Below are positions 34,481-43,909 of a DNA stretch of 59,949 nucleotides, piece after piece (positions within the stretch are counted from its first letter, which is position 1; the number at the start of each line of letters is the position of its first letter). The stretch is from Hyphomicrobiaceae bacterium (GTDB lineage Bacteria > Pseudomonadota > Alphaproteobacteria > Rhizobiales > Methyloligellaceae): NCBI GenBank assembly GCA_028066055.1, contig JALCBY010000021.1, forward strand, positions 1 to 59,949, in the 5' to 3' direction. The position numbers and the translations under genes are program-made. The notes beneath the pieces were generated by a model. It was not told where the DNA came from, did no database searches, and saw only the letters and a list, made by a program, of their open reading frames with translations.

Positions 34481-37054
34481 TCAGTTTGCTCCTGCGTGAA
34501 ATTGCTTTGTTACACGGAAGAGAAACGTTCGGGGGGCAACCAAAAAATGCCTCGAGTTTGGATTCGATCCCGTCTGTTCCAGATAGTTCTCGTCGAAAAT
34601 ATTGCGGACAAGCAGCGACATGTCCCAGTCGGGCTCTCCTTTGTAAGAGAGATTGAGATCGACCCGCTCATATCCTTCGGCAAAAATCTGGGTTCCATTT
34701 CTTATGAAGTTCCGATCACTCAGGCTGATCAGTGTTGCGCCGAACCCTAGACCCTGGAAGGGACCACTCTGAAGTTCGTAGTGCGCATAGAGGCTGAATT
34801 GCCGGTCCACGGAGCCGTCGATCTTCAAGCCGAAATTGGGATCTCGCGGATCGATGAATTCATTGTCCGTCCACGCGGCACCGGCCGCAACGGTCAAGCC
34901 GGGGAACAGAGATCCAACGACTTCCACCTCGATACCATCGGTTCGGTGCAAGCCGGCGGAAACACTGAAAGATTCGCCCGGACCATTGCTCGGATCTAGA
35001 ATCGGGATGTTCTCCAGTTCCTGTCTGTACACCGACACCGTCGCGCCGAGCTTCTTGTCGAACCATTCCGTTTTTATGCCCGCCTCGTAGCCGTCACCGG
35101 TTTCCGGCTCGAGGACTTCACCGGTTCTGGATTGGTCGGTCACGGGACTGAACGATTGCCCATAGGTTGCGTAGGCATTGACGGTGTCTGTCAGCTCTTG
35201 AACAAGGCCCAAACGTACAGTTGACGCCTGGTTCTGCTTTTCGTTCAAGCTACCCGACAGAAAGGAGAAGTTTTCCTGATCGGCCCAATCGCGGCGAACC
35301 CCGGCCAGCAATTTGGTCCGTTCCGTCAGGCTAAGAATGGCCTGCCCGTAGACCGCAGTGTTTTCGATGGTGGCTTCGGAATTGGTGAAGTTGAAGGGAA
35401 CGTCATCCACGTTCGGCACTTCGAAGTTCCGGTCATAAATGTTGGCGTATCCAAGATAGACGTAACCAAACCGACGTCGGATATCCCGCTGGTTCTTTTC
35501 CACTCCAACCAGCACCTGATGCTCCCGGTTGAAAAGATCAATCTTACCGTCGAGCCTCACCTCGCCGGCCCACCTGTCTTCGTCGGGAAAGGATCTGCTG
35601 TGGTTCAAGGTCGTCCCGCCGCCCGGAAACAAGTAATAGGCATAGTTCTCCAGATCGGTCCGCCGTTTGGCAGTGCCTTTTTGCAGCAACAGGCTGGCGA
35701 GCCAACGATCGGAAAGTTCGTGATCGACGCGCAACCGGGCATCGAAAGTTTCCGATGTGGACTCCTGATCATTCGGCGTCCCAACAAAGAGCGACCTTGG
35801 AATGTTTGGAGGCGTGAGGCGGTTGTCAGTCAGGAATACCGGGATGCCTGGATTAGGTAGGAACTCTTCCTCCTGATAGAGCAGCTGTACCAGCGCCCTT
35901 GTCCGGTCGCCGATGCGCGCTTCAAGGCTCGGCGCGATCATCGCGCGGTCGGTTTCCACGCCGTCGACAAACGAGCCGGCATCTTCGTAAGCGCCGGTGA
36001 GCCGGCCGCGCAGACGTCCATCTTCGGTTAGCGCACCGGTTACATCGACAACCCCGCGATAGGTATCGAATGAACCGCCTTGCACCGTGCCGCTGGCCTC
36101 GAACTCCTTTTTTGGTTTTTTGCGCACCAGGTTTACGAACCCGCCAAGCGAACCCTGCCCGTAGAAACCGGAAGGTCCTTTGACAACGTCAATTCTCTCG
36201 TATGCGGCGAGATCGATGGCGTTGAGCGTTCCCGCCGAAAACCCGTCGGACCGGATATCACGATCGCCGTTCGCCTCCTGACCCCGTATCAACAGCCCGG
36301 TGCTGTCTGACGATTTTTCCGTCTGTCCTGCAAATGGACCAGGAAGCCGCGCACCCCCGTCGATGACGCCGGCAACCAATTCCACAGCGGATTCCAAGTC
36401 GGTCGCCTGTCTTGCCTCAATCGACTCTCCGGTGATGACGGTGATTGCTTGGGGGGTATCCATAACCGGCAGCGCCGTTTTGGTGGCCGTTGTCTGGAAT
36501 TCGGCCTTGAGACCACCGGGCTCCGGCGGAGGATCGCCGAAGCGGCCTTCTTCTGCACTTACCGGCCCAGTCGTCGTGGTCTCGCCTTCCCCCTGGACGA
36601 CGATTGTTCCGAGATCGGCGTCAGTTTGGGTAGCCTGTGCCAGCTGGACCAGTACCGCATCGTCATAGGTGAAGCGGTAGTGCATCCCGCTGCTTTTGAG
36701 CAATTCCCGAAGCGCCGCCTCGGGGATGTACATTCCGGAAACGCCGTCGGTCATCTGCCCGACAAGCTCGGACCGGCTGTAGGCGACCTGGATGCCGGTC
36801 TGCTCGGAGAACCGCTTGAGGGCCAGTGTCAGCGGTTGCGGGCCGAAGGAAAAGCGTTGCCGGGCATGACGTGTGGACTGCGCCACGCGTGCATTGGCAT
36901 GCTGGGTTGAAAGTGCAGCGACCTGTTGCTGTTCCTCACCCGATCCCGAAGGTGCGGCCGCCAGCGGCGGTGCCAGAACCGTCAGCGCCGTCGTCCCGAC
37001 AAGCCTTGCCCTCAGCAGCGGCAACCCACCGCCGTCAATCCCCCAACCCATCAA
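34481..37054 (-). CDS. TonB-dependent siderophore receptor with STN signalling domain
   Basis: 857 aa outer-membrane receptor. It has a signal peptide, an STN domain at about residues 65-115 (FSFGPQPLTLALKRFSEQTG), a plug at about 185-305 (MDTPQAITVITGESI, ERIDVVKGPSGFYGQGSLGGFVNLVRKKP) and a 22-strand-type barrel. The STN domain transmits substrate occupancy to FecR at 37186-38232, so the receptor controls its own expression through the ECF factor. The siderophore is not predictable from sequence. Confidence 0.88.
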   Translation of the reverse strand: MMGWGIDGGGLPLLRARLVGTTALTVLAPPLAAAPSGSGEEQQQVAALSTQHANARVAQSTRHARQRFSFGPQPLTLALKRFSEQTGIQVAYSRSELVGQMTDGVSGMYIPEAALRELLKSSGMHYRFTYDDAVLVQLAQATQTDADLGTIVVQGEGETTTTGPVSAEEGRFGDPPPEPGGLKAEFQTTATKTALPVMDTPQAITVITGESIEARQATDLESAVELVAGVIDGGARLPGPFAGQTEKSSDSTGLLIRGQEANGDRDIRSDGFSAGTLNAIDLAAYERIDVVKGPSGFYGQGSLGGFVNLVRKKPKKEFEASGTVQGGSFDTYRGVVDVTGALTEDGRLRGRLTGAYEDAGSFVDGVETDRAMIAPSLEARIGDRTRALVQLLYQEEEFLPNPGIPVFLTDNRLTPPNIPRSLFVGTPNDQESTSETFDARLRVDHELSDRWLASLLLQKGTAKRRTDLENYAYYLFPGGGTTLNHSRSFPDEDRWAGEVRLDGKIDLFNREHQVLVGVEKNQRDIRRRFGYVYLGYANIYDRNFEVPNVDDVPFNFTNSEATIENTAVYGQAILSLTERTKLLAGVRRDWADQENFSFLSGSLNEKQNQASTVRLGLVQELTDTVNAYATYGQSFSPVTDQSRTGEVLEPETGDGYEAGIKTEWFDKKLGATVSVYRQELENIPILDPSNGPGESFSVSAGLHRTDGIEVEVVGSLFPGLTVAAGAAWTDNEFIDPRDPNFGLKIDGSVDRQFSLYAHYELQSGPFQGLGFGATLISLSDRNFIRNGTQIFAEGYERVDLNLSYKGEPDWDMSLLVRNIFDENYLEQTGSNPNSRHFLVAPRTFLFRVTKQFHAGAN

Positions 37055-37154
37055 GACCTCCCCCGTTGTTTTTGCTTGCCGGCCCCCAGCCGGAACAGCC
37101 CCTTAACGGGCCGTCAGAAGGCAAGACGTATGACAGGATGAAAGAGTCAGATTC

Positions 37155-37189
37155 AAAGAAAGAAAAGTTCGGACTGACGGAGCCGTCAG
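37155..37189 (-). terminator. Hairpin with T-rich tail after the fecR-type gene
   Basis: CTGACG/CGTCAG arms (37174-37179, 37184-37189) overlap the FecR stop codon. On the minus strand they are followed by ACTTTTCTTTCTTT. This could act as a partial terminator that separates sigma/anti-sigma expression from that of the receptor operon. Confidence 0.5.
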
Positions 37190-38232
37190 TGAAGGATTGT
37201 CAGGTAGGGCGTTACGTTGCGTACACTTAAGCCCTGCATGGCGGCAAGTGTGCCAATGGCGGAATCAAGACTGGCGGGTGAGAAAACACCACTGACGAGT
37301 TTGTTCGCCGCAACGGTTGGGGCAATCAAAATCCGGCCCGGACGATAGCGGTCCAGTTCGGCGATTGCGCTTTCGAATGACACGTCGTCAAACACGATCT
37401 TGCCGTTGCGCCAGGCAAGGATCATATTTGAATCGACTGCTTTTACGGACATCGCCGATCCATCAGAGCGGTAGATCACCTGCTGGTCGGCGATGGCCTG
37501 GACGTTGCCTGCCGCCTTCTTCTCCCGGCTACTTGACCCCTCCGGCAAGACCTCGATCCTGCCCTCGGTCACGGTGACGCTGACTTGGCTGGATTTGTCA
37601 CGCACGGCGAAAGCCGTTCCCACCGCGCGCGTCAGATGACCTCCGGCACTCACGACAAACGGAACATGCGGATTGCTGGAGACCGCGAAGTACGCCTCCC
37701 CGCGCAACAGATCGATACGGCGCTGTTTACCGGAGTAGTCAATACCGATGGCAGAGTCGGTGTTGAGCCAAGCCGTCGAACCGTCCGGCAACATGACACG
37801 AGCCTGCTCGCCAGAAGCGGTCCTGTGGTCGGATAGCAGCGCCAACCAAATGTCGCCGGCGAAGACCGCTACAACAAGAGATGCCGCCAGAGCCAGCCCA
37901 GCGAACACGGCCTTGCGGGTGGTTGTGCGTTCAGTCCACTCGCCGTGCGCGCGCGCTGCGACCAGCCGGTCATTGACTTTTTCTTCCTGACTGCGGTCTA
38001 CCCATGTCATTGGGCCCAACTCGCGCATGAAGTTGTCCGCTTGCCGCCATGTCGCCTGTTCGTATGCGAAGGCGTGCCTGTGAGCGGTGCTCATATTCAG
38101 CCATCGCTCGAAACGTATCCGATCGTCCGCGGTCAGATCGCCCGAGGAGAGCTGAACCAGCCACGTCCGCGCCTCGTCGCGAAGACGATCAGGCGGCGGC
38201 ATGTCTTCGTTTTTCGTTTCTCCAGCCGTCAT
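37186..38232 (-). CDS. FecR-type anti-sigma/sigma regulator
   Basis: 348 aa. The N-terminal DUF4880-like segment (ARTWLVQLSSGDLTADDRIRFERWL) faces the cytoplasm. One membrane helix lies at about residues 105-125, followed by a periplasmic FecR domain with ASGEQARVMLPDGSTAWLNTDSAI and a C-terminal STN-like module. The ATG at 38232 has AGGA upstream, while the frame is open further to 38304. It passes the signal from the STN receptor to the sigma factor next door. Confidence 0.86.
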   Translation of the reverse strand: MTAGETKNEDMPPPDRLRDEARTWLVQLSSGDLTADDRIRFERWLNMSTAHRHAFAYEQATWRQADNFMRELGPMTWVDRSQEEKVNDRLVAARAHGEWTERTTTRKAVFAGLALAASLVVAVFAGDIWLALLSDHRTASGEQARVMLPDGSTAWLNTDSAIGIDYSGKQRRIDLLRGEAYFAVSSNPHVPFVVSAGGHLTRAVGTAFAVRDKSSQVSVTVTEGRIEVLPEGSSSREKKAAGNVQAIADQQVIYRSDGSAMSVKAVDSNMILAWRNGKIVFDDVSFESAIAELDRYRPGRILIAPTVAANKLVSGVFSPASLDSAIGTLAAMQGLSVRNVTPYLTILH

Positions 38233-38337
38233 ATCGTCCTGCTGAGCGATGCTATACCCAACTGCCTGCGCGATTGGGAAACCATACACATGACGTTTCG
38301 GCACGTCTAACGGTCAGGATTCTGGAAAAAAACACGA

Positions 38338-38889
38338 CTATTCGGCGCGATAGGCGTCGCGCGCACGCGCCAAATGGTCGAGCACCAGCTTGATGTGATA
38401 GGCCACGGCGCCAGTCGAAATCCCCAGTCGATCCGCAATCTGTCTGTTGGTGCAACCTTCAATCCGGTTAAGGTAGAAGATCTTGCGGCTGATCGCGCGA
38501 AGTTCGGCAAGCGAACCACCCATGTGATCCAATTCATCGCGCGCGATGACGTATCGTTCAGGAGTCAGCTTGTCTACGTCGTTCCACAGATAGTTTTGCC
38601 CGTCGCTTAACAGTCTCTTTTGTCGCGACCGCGTTCTCAGATAGTCGGTCGCCAAGTTCGCCGCCATCGAAAACAGGTATGCGCGCGGGTTCTTGATGGT
38701 TATGAGAGATTTCGCGGTATCGTTCGCCTTGATCCATGTCTCTTGGGTCAGGTCCTCCGCCGTATCGGGGCAGCGAAGCCGACTGACGAAATAGCGCTTC
38801 AGCGCATCGCGATTTTCGCTATAGGCGTTGGCAAGGGAGTTTGTTTCCACCCCGCACGCGGAACCACCGACTGCACTCTTGCTCCCCAT
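38338..38889 (-). CDS. FecI-type ECF sigma factor
   Basis: 183 aa. Region 2 (DTAEDLTQETWIKA, NPRAYLFSMAANLATDYLR) and region 4 (LNRIEGCTNRQIADRLGISTGAVAYHI) are intact. No -10/-35 pair in front of the receptor was identified with confidence. Together with fecR and the receptor it forms a standard iron-starvation or cell-surface signalling trio. Confidence 0.87.
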   Translation of the reverse strand: MGSKSAVGGSACGVETNSLANAYSENRDALKRYFVSRLRCPDTAEDLTQETWIKANDTAKSLITIKNPRAYLFSMAANLATDYLRTRSRQKRLLSDGQNYLWNDVDKLTPERYVIARDELDHMGGSLAELRAISRKIFYLNRIEGCTNRQIADRLGISTGAVAYHIKLVLDHLARARDAYRAE

Positions 38890-39454
38890 GACGCAACCTG
38901 AATTCCAACCGCCAACCTCTTTGGCCCGCCGGACGAGGCGAAACGCAACTTAACCGTCTCTCGCAAAGCCATCAGATAAAACATAACTTTTGTCTGCATC
39001 TTTAAACTAGAACAGATGCTTGGCATTGGCAACGGGCGCCGGCGCATCAATTTGGCGAGTGGACGTTGCGGTCACATCGGGAACTCTATCGCTGTGAAAA
39101 CATGCGAGCTTCCGGTCATCGACCGAACCCGTCAAACCAACCTGCCAGGAGTTTGCTTCTCCTGGCCAACCGACCAGTTGTATGGAGGTTGAGTAACACT
39201 TTCACTTGAGGCAAAGCCATTGACTGCAATTGGGCGGATGGCGCTGGATCAGTGCACACGAAACAGGTGTCTGAGAATCGACGCGGATGAGACAATAGCC
39301 GGATGACCGCTCCGTCCCGGGAGCGAACAAATCATTCTGTCATTCAATCCTTGTATCATGTGCAGAGATCAGTTGGCTCGCCGCAGTGCCTTGCGGATGT
39401 TCGTTCGTTTCTGCGATAGTCCACCGATCGAGGGAGGAGTATCTGGCACGTTCA
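38890..39454. other. Intergenic region between the ECF sigma gene and the DNR-type regulator
   Basis: 565 nt without a supported gene. It contains two adjacent hairpins: CGGTC/GACCG at 39113-39125 and GCCAGGAG/CTCCTGGC with a 7-nt loop at 39144-39166. Neither has a clear U-run. It must carry the promoters of the sigma gene (minus) and of the regulator (plus). No TTGAC-N4-GTCAA box was found here. Confidence 0.45.
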
Positions 39455-40159
39455 ATGGACAAGACCGAGTGGGATCTCATCAAGTCTGCACCCCTGTTTG
39501 ACGGTGTGCCCGACGAAGCTGTCAGGCGCCTCATCGGAAACCGCGGTGCAAAGGAATACGACAAAGGCGCTATCCTGTTTCAGCAGGGGATGCCCGCCGA
39601 CGCCTTCTATTTCATCCTGGACGGCTGGGTAAAAATCTACCGGATTTCGCCACACGGATCTGAAACCATCGTCGGCATATTCACACGCGGACAATCGTTC
39701 GCGGAAGCGGCGATATTCGACGGTGCCCAGTATCCGGTTTTCGCCGAAGTAATCGTTCCCAGCCGCCTGCTCTGTATCGACGCAAAGAACTTTCGACGGC
39801 TCGTTCACGACGAACCGGACCTTGCACTGGCGATGTTGGCTTCGTGCTCCAAGCACCTCAAATATCTGGTCGAGCAGCTCGAGCAGATCAAACGCCTGTC
39901 CGCTCCGCGCCGCATTGCAAACTTTCTCGTCGGGCTTTGCCAGTCATCGACCGGGACCTGCACGGTGACGCTTCCCTATGAGAAGTCACTGATCGCAAAA
40001 CGTCTGGGCATGCAGCCTGAAAGCTTTTCCCGCGCCATGCTGAAGTTGCGCGACATCGGCGTGACCATGGAGCGGGAACAGGTTTCCATCAGCGATGTGG
40101 CATCGCTCACGGATTTCGCCGGCCGGGACAGTGAGGGCAACCAACTTGAGTTGCACTGA
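39455..40159 (+). CDS. dnr: Crp/Fnr family regulator, DNR/NnrR type
   Basis: 234 aa: cyclic-nucleotide-like sensor domain, long dimer helix and winged helix. The N-terminal Cys cluster of FNR is absent, which points to the NO-responsive DNR/NnrR branch rather than an oxygen sensor. The recognition helix contains ESFSR, the Glu..SerArg arrangement that reads TTGAC/T half-sites, which fits the three boxes in this window. It is convergent with nirN. The ATG at 39455 was chosen by family fit, as its ribosome-binding site is distant. Confidence 0.82.
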   Translation: MDKTEWDLIKSAPLFDGVPDEAVRRLIGNRGAKEYDKGAILFQQGMPADAFYFILDGWVKIYRISPHGSETIVGIFTRGQSFAEAAIFDGAQYPVFAEVIVPSRLLCIDAKNFRRLVHDEPDLALAMLASCSKHLKYLVEQLEQIKRLSAPRRIANFLVGLCQSSTGTCTVTLPYEKSLIAKRLGMQPESFSRAMLKLRDIGVTMEREQVSISDVASLTDFAGRDSEGNQLELH

Positions 40160-40186
40160 CGCGCTTCGTATGAGCCGCACCAATGC

Positions 40187-41773
40187 CTAGTGGCTTGTAC
40201 CCGCCGAATAAGTGATCTTGTTGTAGACGTTGTATTTGCCCGACGGTTTCGACATGGGCAGCCGCTTGACCTCTTTCAGGGTCTTTGCGTCATAGACCAC
40301 CAGCGCACCCTTCTTGTCCCAGATGCTGACGAGCGCGTGTGCCCCGCTCCTGTCGAATTCCACGTGGGCCGCCGTTTTGCCCGGCTCGGGCCTGAGCGTT
40401 TTCACAATCTCAAGCGTCTCCTTGTCGATCACGTGCATCGCGTCACGGTTTGGACCGAAGAAAACGTCGACCCACGCATAGGGCGAATTCTCGTGACTGC
40501 GCATGAAGAAGCCCGGCCCCAGCGTCTTGAGCCGTTTGATGGTTTTCCATGTGGCGGTATCGATGATGGTGATTTCGCCCTTTTTCAGGTTGGGCGTCGC
40601 GAGGACGGTAGTTTCACCTGACCGCCAGGTGATGCCGGAACCGAGATGCGGCATCCCCTGAAGATCAAGATCGGCAACGGCGCGGCGTGCATCGAGGTTT
40701 ATGACCTGCGCATGCCCGTCGCGGGAGGCACCAATCAGGTTGATATAATCCTGGTCGAAGAAGAAGTCGTCGAGATGCTGTTTGACCTTGATGCGTCTGA
40801 CGGGGAAAGCTTCCGTTTTCGGCGCATCGCCTGAGTCCTTGCGATAGTCGTGCACCCATGGCTGGGAGAACCCGGTCGGCGGGTCGTCGTCGTAACTGAT
40901 CTCCCACACTTCCGGGATATCTTTCAGCGCAGCAATGAAGCTCGAGCGCGGCGGCGCATTGTAAACAGCGGACACCCGGCTCGTATTCCCCTCTCCATCC
41001 TTGACGGGAATAATCTTGAGAAGCCTCAGATCGCTCGCTTTGAGTATCACCAGCGTGTGCGGGAGGTAATTGCCAACGATCACGTAGCGATCGTCGCTCG
41101 ACACGGCGGCATTGCGGGTGTTGATCCCGGCGCGCACCTCGGCGACCGTTTCCAGCCGGTACATGTCGAACTTCGAGATCCACCCATCCCGCGAAGCGAA
41201 ATAGACGAACCGCCCGTCGGAGGAATATTTCGGACCGCCATGCAGGGCGAAGCGTGATTTGAACCGGTGGATCGGCTCAAAATTGTCGCCGTCGAGCACC
41301 GTCACGTGATGGTCGCCCGCTTCGACCACAAGAAATACATTCAACGGATCGGCGCCGTAGACCGGCTCGGCCGTCTTTGCATTGCCCTCGACCAGCTCCT
41401 GCTTGTGAACGACGTGACTGCCCGTGATCTGTGCGGCACCCCATGCGGGGACGTGATCGAGTGGCGTGTACACATATTCAGCAAGGGCCGCGATCTGATC
41501 TTTGTTTAGCGTCTCCTTGAAGGCTGGCATCTGTGTCGCTGCACGACCACTGGCGATGACACGAAGCGCTTTTTTCTTGCGCAGGCGTTTGAGGTTTTGC
41601 GGCAGGAGCGCAGGCCCCTGCCCGCCGAGACGGTCTGCGCCGTGGCAGCTCGCGCAGTGCTCCTTGTACAGCGTTTCTGTATCGTCATTATTCGCAACGG
41701 CGCGTACGGTCAGAAGGACCGACAGGGCGGCCAGCAAAAACGCTCTAAGCGCGAATGACATGCCGGGCTTCAT
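40187..41773 (-). CDS. nirN: Dihydro-heme d1 dehydrogenase NirN
   Basis: 528 aa periplasmic protein: signal peptide (about 1-27), cytochrome c domain with CASCH (40-44), and an eight-bladed d1-type propeller like that of NirS. NirN performs the last step of heme d1 synthesis, dihydro-d1 to d1, and passes the cofactor to NirS. It starts inside the 3' end of nirJ (29-bp overlap) with AGGAG upstream. It is the final gene of the nir operon, and its position and lower similarity to NirS separate it from the reductase. Confidence 0.85.
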   Translation of the reverse strand: MKPGMSFALRAFLLAALSVLLTVRAVANNDDTETLYKEHCASCHGADRLGGQGPALLPQNLKRLRKKKALRVIASGRAATQMPAFKETLNKDQIAALAEYVYTPLDHVPAWGAAQITGSHVVHKQELVEGNAKTAEPVYGADPLNVFLVVEAGDHHVTVLDGDNFEPIHRFKSRFALHGGPKYSSDGRFVYFASRDGWISKFDMYRLETVAEVRAGINTRNAAVSSDDRYVIVGNYLPHTLVILKASDLRLLKIIPVKDGEGNTSRVSAVYNAPPRSSFIAALKDIPEVWEISYDDDPPTGFSQPWVHDYRKDSGDAPKTEAFPVRRIKVKQHLDDFFFDQDYINLIGASRDGHAQVINLDARRAVADLDLQGMPHLGSGITWRSGETTVLATPNLKKGEITIIDTATWKTIKRLKTLGPGFFMRSHENSPYAWVDVFFGPNRDAMHVIDKETLEIVKTLRPEPGKTAAHVEFDRSGAHALVSIWDKKGALVVYDAKTLKEVKRLPMSKPSGKYNVYNKITYSAGTSH

Positions 41774-42959
41774 GGCGTGCTCCTCTGAAGGGTTTCACGG
41801 TCAGGCGTTCCGCCGACTCAGCGAGACCGATTTCATCGTCGCTCAGGTAACATGCCGGGTCCTCGGCCCATGGATCGCCCGTGAGCTGCAATGCGCGCAC
41901 CCGCGTGTTGCCGCCGCAGATATCGAAATGGCGGCACTTACCGCATCGCCCGCCGATGGTCCGGGGGCGCTGCTTCAGCCCCGCCATGATGGGATCGGAC
42001 GTGTCCGGCCAGATTTCCGAGAAGGGACGCTCTTTCACGTTGCCGAGATTGTAGTGCCACCAAAATGTATCGGGGTGGACGTTTCCAAGATTGTCGATGT
42101 TAGCGACGTTGACGCCGCTGGCATTCCCGCCCCATTGCGCGAGCTTGCCGCGAATGTGTTCTGCCGCCTCCGGAAAATGCTTCCGGACCCAGAAATACAG
42201 GAACACCCCGTCGGCGTCGTTGTTGCCGGTGACGAACTCCTTCTCTTCGTCCCGATCGATATAGCCGAGTGCGCGCTCGAACAGCATGGTCATGGTGTTG
42301 CGGGTTATCTCCCACGCCGCGTCATCCATGCGGTTCTTGTTGCCGCGGCCGGCATAGACGAGATGGGAGAGGTAAAATTTGTCGACACCTTCCGCATCCG
42401 CGAGGTCGAGCAAATCCTGCAACTGTGCATGATTGTCCATGGTCATCGTGAAGCGCAGCCCCACTTTGATCCCGTTTTCCTTGCACAGCCGGACCCCTCT
42501 CAGCGAATCCTCGAAACATCCTTCCTTGCCGCGAAACGCGTCGTGGGTGGCGCCGATACCGTCGAGCGAGATGCCGACATAGTTGTAACCGATCTTCGCA
42601 ATCTCGCCGATATTGCGCTCATCGATCAGCGCACCATTCGACGACAGTCCCGTGTAGAACCCCATACGTTTGGCGCGGGCGGAAATCTCGAAAATGTCCG
42701 GGCGCAGCAAGGGCTCGCCACCAGAGAGGATAAGAACCGGCACGCGGAATGCTTTCAGATCATCCATGACTGAAAAAACTTCGCGGGTCGAAAGCTCGCC
42801 CGGAAAGTCGACATCGCCCGAGATCGAATAGCAGTGCTTGCATTTGAGATTGCAGCGCCGGATCAGGTTCCAGATGACGACCGGCCCGGGCGGGTCGCGG
42901 CGCGGGCCGACGGGTGTCGGCGTCTTGATTTCCTTGATGAACTGACTCAGTCGAAACAT
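41745..42959 (-). CDS. nirJ: Heme d1 biosynthesis radical SAM protein NirJ
   Basis: 404 aa. The radical SAM cluster CNLKCKHC (about residues 38-45) and the C-terminal cysteines CGKCRHFDICGGN, which hold a second Fe-S cluster, are present. NirJ removes two propionate side chains during heme d1 formation. The ATG at 42959 matches the conserved opening MFRLSQFIKEI. It follows nirH by 13 nt. Confidence 0.88.
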   Translation of the reverse strand: MFRLSQFIKEIKTPTPVGPRRDPPGPVVIWNLIRRCNLKCKHCYSISGDVDFPGELSTREVFSVMDDLKAFRVPVLILSGGEPLLRPDIFEISARAKRMGFYTGLSSNGALIDERNIGEIAKIGYNYVGISLDGIGATHDAFRGKEGCFEDSLRGVRLCKENGIKVGLRFTMTMDNHAQLQDLLDLADAEGVDKFYLSHLVYAGRGNKNRMDDAAWEITRNTMTMLFERALGYIDRDEEKEFVTGNNDADGVFLYFWVRKHFPEAAEHIRGKLAQWGGNASGVNVANIDNLGNVHPDTFWWHYNLGNVKERPFSEIWPDTSDPIMAGLKQRPRTIGGRCGKCRHFDICGGNTRVRALQLTGDPWAEDPACYLSDDEIGLAESAERLTVKPFRGARHEARHVIRA

Positions 42960-42972
42960 GAAATTCTCCTCC

Positions 42973-43449
42973 TCAGGCGGCGATACGCAGCCCGGTCTTT
43001 TTAAGAATTCGCGTGCTGTAGAGGATGTCGCGCGCGTAGCACGCTGGACCGACAAGCTCGGCAATTCGCGCCGCCTTTTCCTCGACTTCATCCCGGGTTT
43101 GCCCATGGACCATGGCAAACAGGTTGTACGGCCACACCGGGCGATGGCGTGGCCGCAGATAGCAATGGCTCACATAGTCGAGGTGTCCCACCTTGCGGCC
43201 GAGCTCGCGGGCCGCGCCATCATCCAGATCCCAGACCGTCATACCGTTTGCCGCAAGCCCGAGCGCATAGTGATTGGGCACAACGCCGATGCGCCTGATG
43301 ATGCCGTTCGCTATCATCCGTTCGAGCCGTGTCATGACCTGAGCTGCCGTCAGATCCAATCCTTCGGCAATCGCATGGTAGGGCCGTTTTACAAGCGGCA
43401 ACCCTTCCTGCGTCGCGGCAACAATTTTGCGGTCGATCTCGTCCATCAT
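42973..43449 (-). CDS. nirH: Siroheme decarboxylase subunit NirH
   Basis: 158 aa AsnC/Lrp-like protein with an N-terminal helix-turn-helix fold and the conserved RPRHRPVWPYNLFAMVHG segment of the NirD/L/G/H family. These proteins act together to decarboxylate siroheme to didecarboxysiroheme and do not regulate genes. It overlaps nirG by 4 bp. Confidence 0.83.
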   Translation of the reverse strand: MMDEIDRKIVAATQEGLPLVKRPYHAIAEGLDLTAAQVMTRLERMIANGIIRRIGVVPNHYALGLAANGMTVWDLDDGAARELGRKVGHLDYVSHCYLRPRHRPVWPYNLFAMVHGQTRDEVEEKAARIAELVGPACYARDILYSTRILKKTGLRIAA

Positions 43450-43892
43450 GCATCCACCTTCAGGCCGATAAAGAATTCGTGCTCCTTGGGAAAGGCATAG
43501 ACATCAAGACCGGTCTCGCTCTCGATCTCGCCGATCACCGCATCGATGCGCGCCGGATCGTCACTCCCGAGCACGAACCAGATATTGAGCTCGTGCGCGC
43601 GTTCATAGTTGTGCGCGACCTCCGCGTGGGCGTTGATCTGCTCCACGACCGCTTCCATGCGTGCCTCAGGCACCGCCACCGCGCACAGACAGAAAGCACC
43701 ACCCATGGCTTCGGCGTTGTACATGGGGCCGAAACGGGACAGAACGCCGCTCTCCCGAAGATTTGCGATCCGGGTCAGCAGCTCATCTTCACCCAAATCC
43801 AGCGCTTTCGCCGCCTCGGCGAACGGCTCATCGCAGACCGGGAACCCACCCTGAAGGGAGTTGATGATCTTTCGATCGCTCGCATCAATCAC
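43446..43892 (-). CDS. nirG: Siroheme decarboxylase subunit NirG
   Basis: 148 aa from a GTG at 43892 with GGAGGGCG upstream; the frame is open much further, but that is the shadow of nirDL. AsnC-like fold with the VAHNYERAHELNIWFVLG segment typical of the NirD/NirG half of the decarboxylase. It lies 17 nt after nirDL. Confidence 0.82.
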   Translation of the reverse strand: MIDASDRKIINSLQGGFPVCDEPFAEAAKALDLGEDELLTRIANLRESGVLSRFGPMYNAEAMGGAFCLCAVAVPEARMEAVVEQINAHAEVAHNYERAHELNIWFVLGSDDPARIDAVIGEIESETGLDVYAFPKEHEFFIGLKVDA

Positions 43893-43909
43893 GGTTCGCC
43901 CTCCTCTAC

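Noticed and set aside
39113-39125. TTGAC-like or palindromic site as a DNR autoregulation box
   Set aside because: The CGGTC/GACCG hairpin does not fit the TTGAC-N4-GTCAA pattern, and no other box precedes the regulator.
39144-39166. Perfect 8-bp hairpin before the DNR-type regulator as a small RNA or terminator
   Set aside because: No U-run, no promoter evidence and no known sRNA resemblance; recorded only as part of the intergenic region.
41502-42773. Plus-strand open frame of 423 codons
   Set aside because: Antisense to nirJ/nirN, both supported by motifs; no family features.
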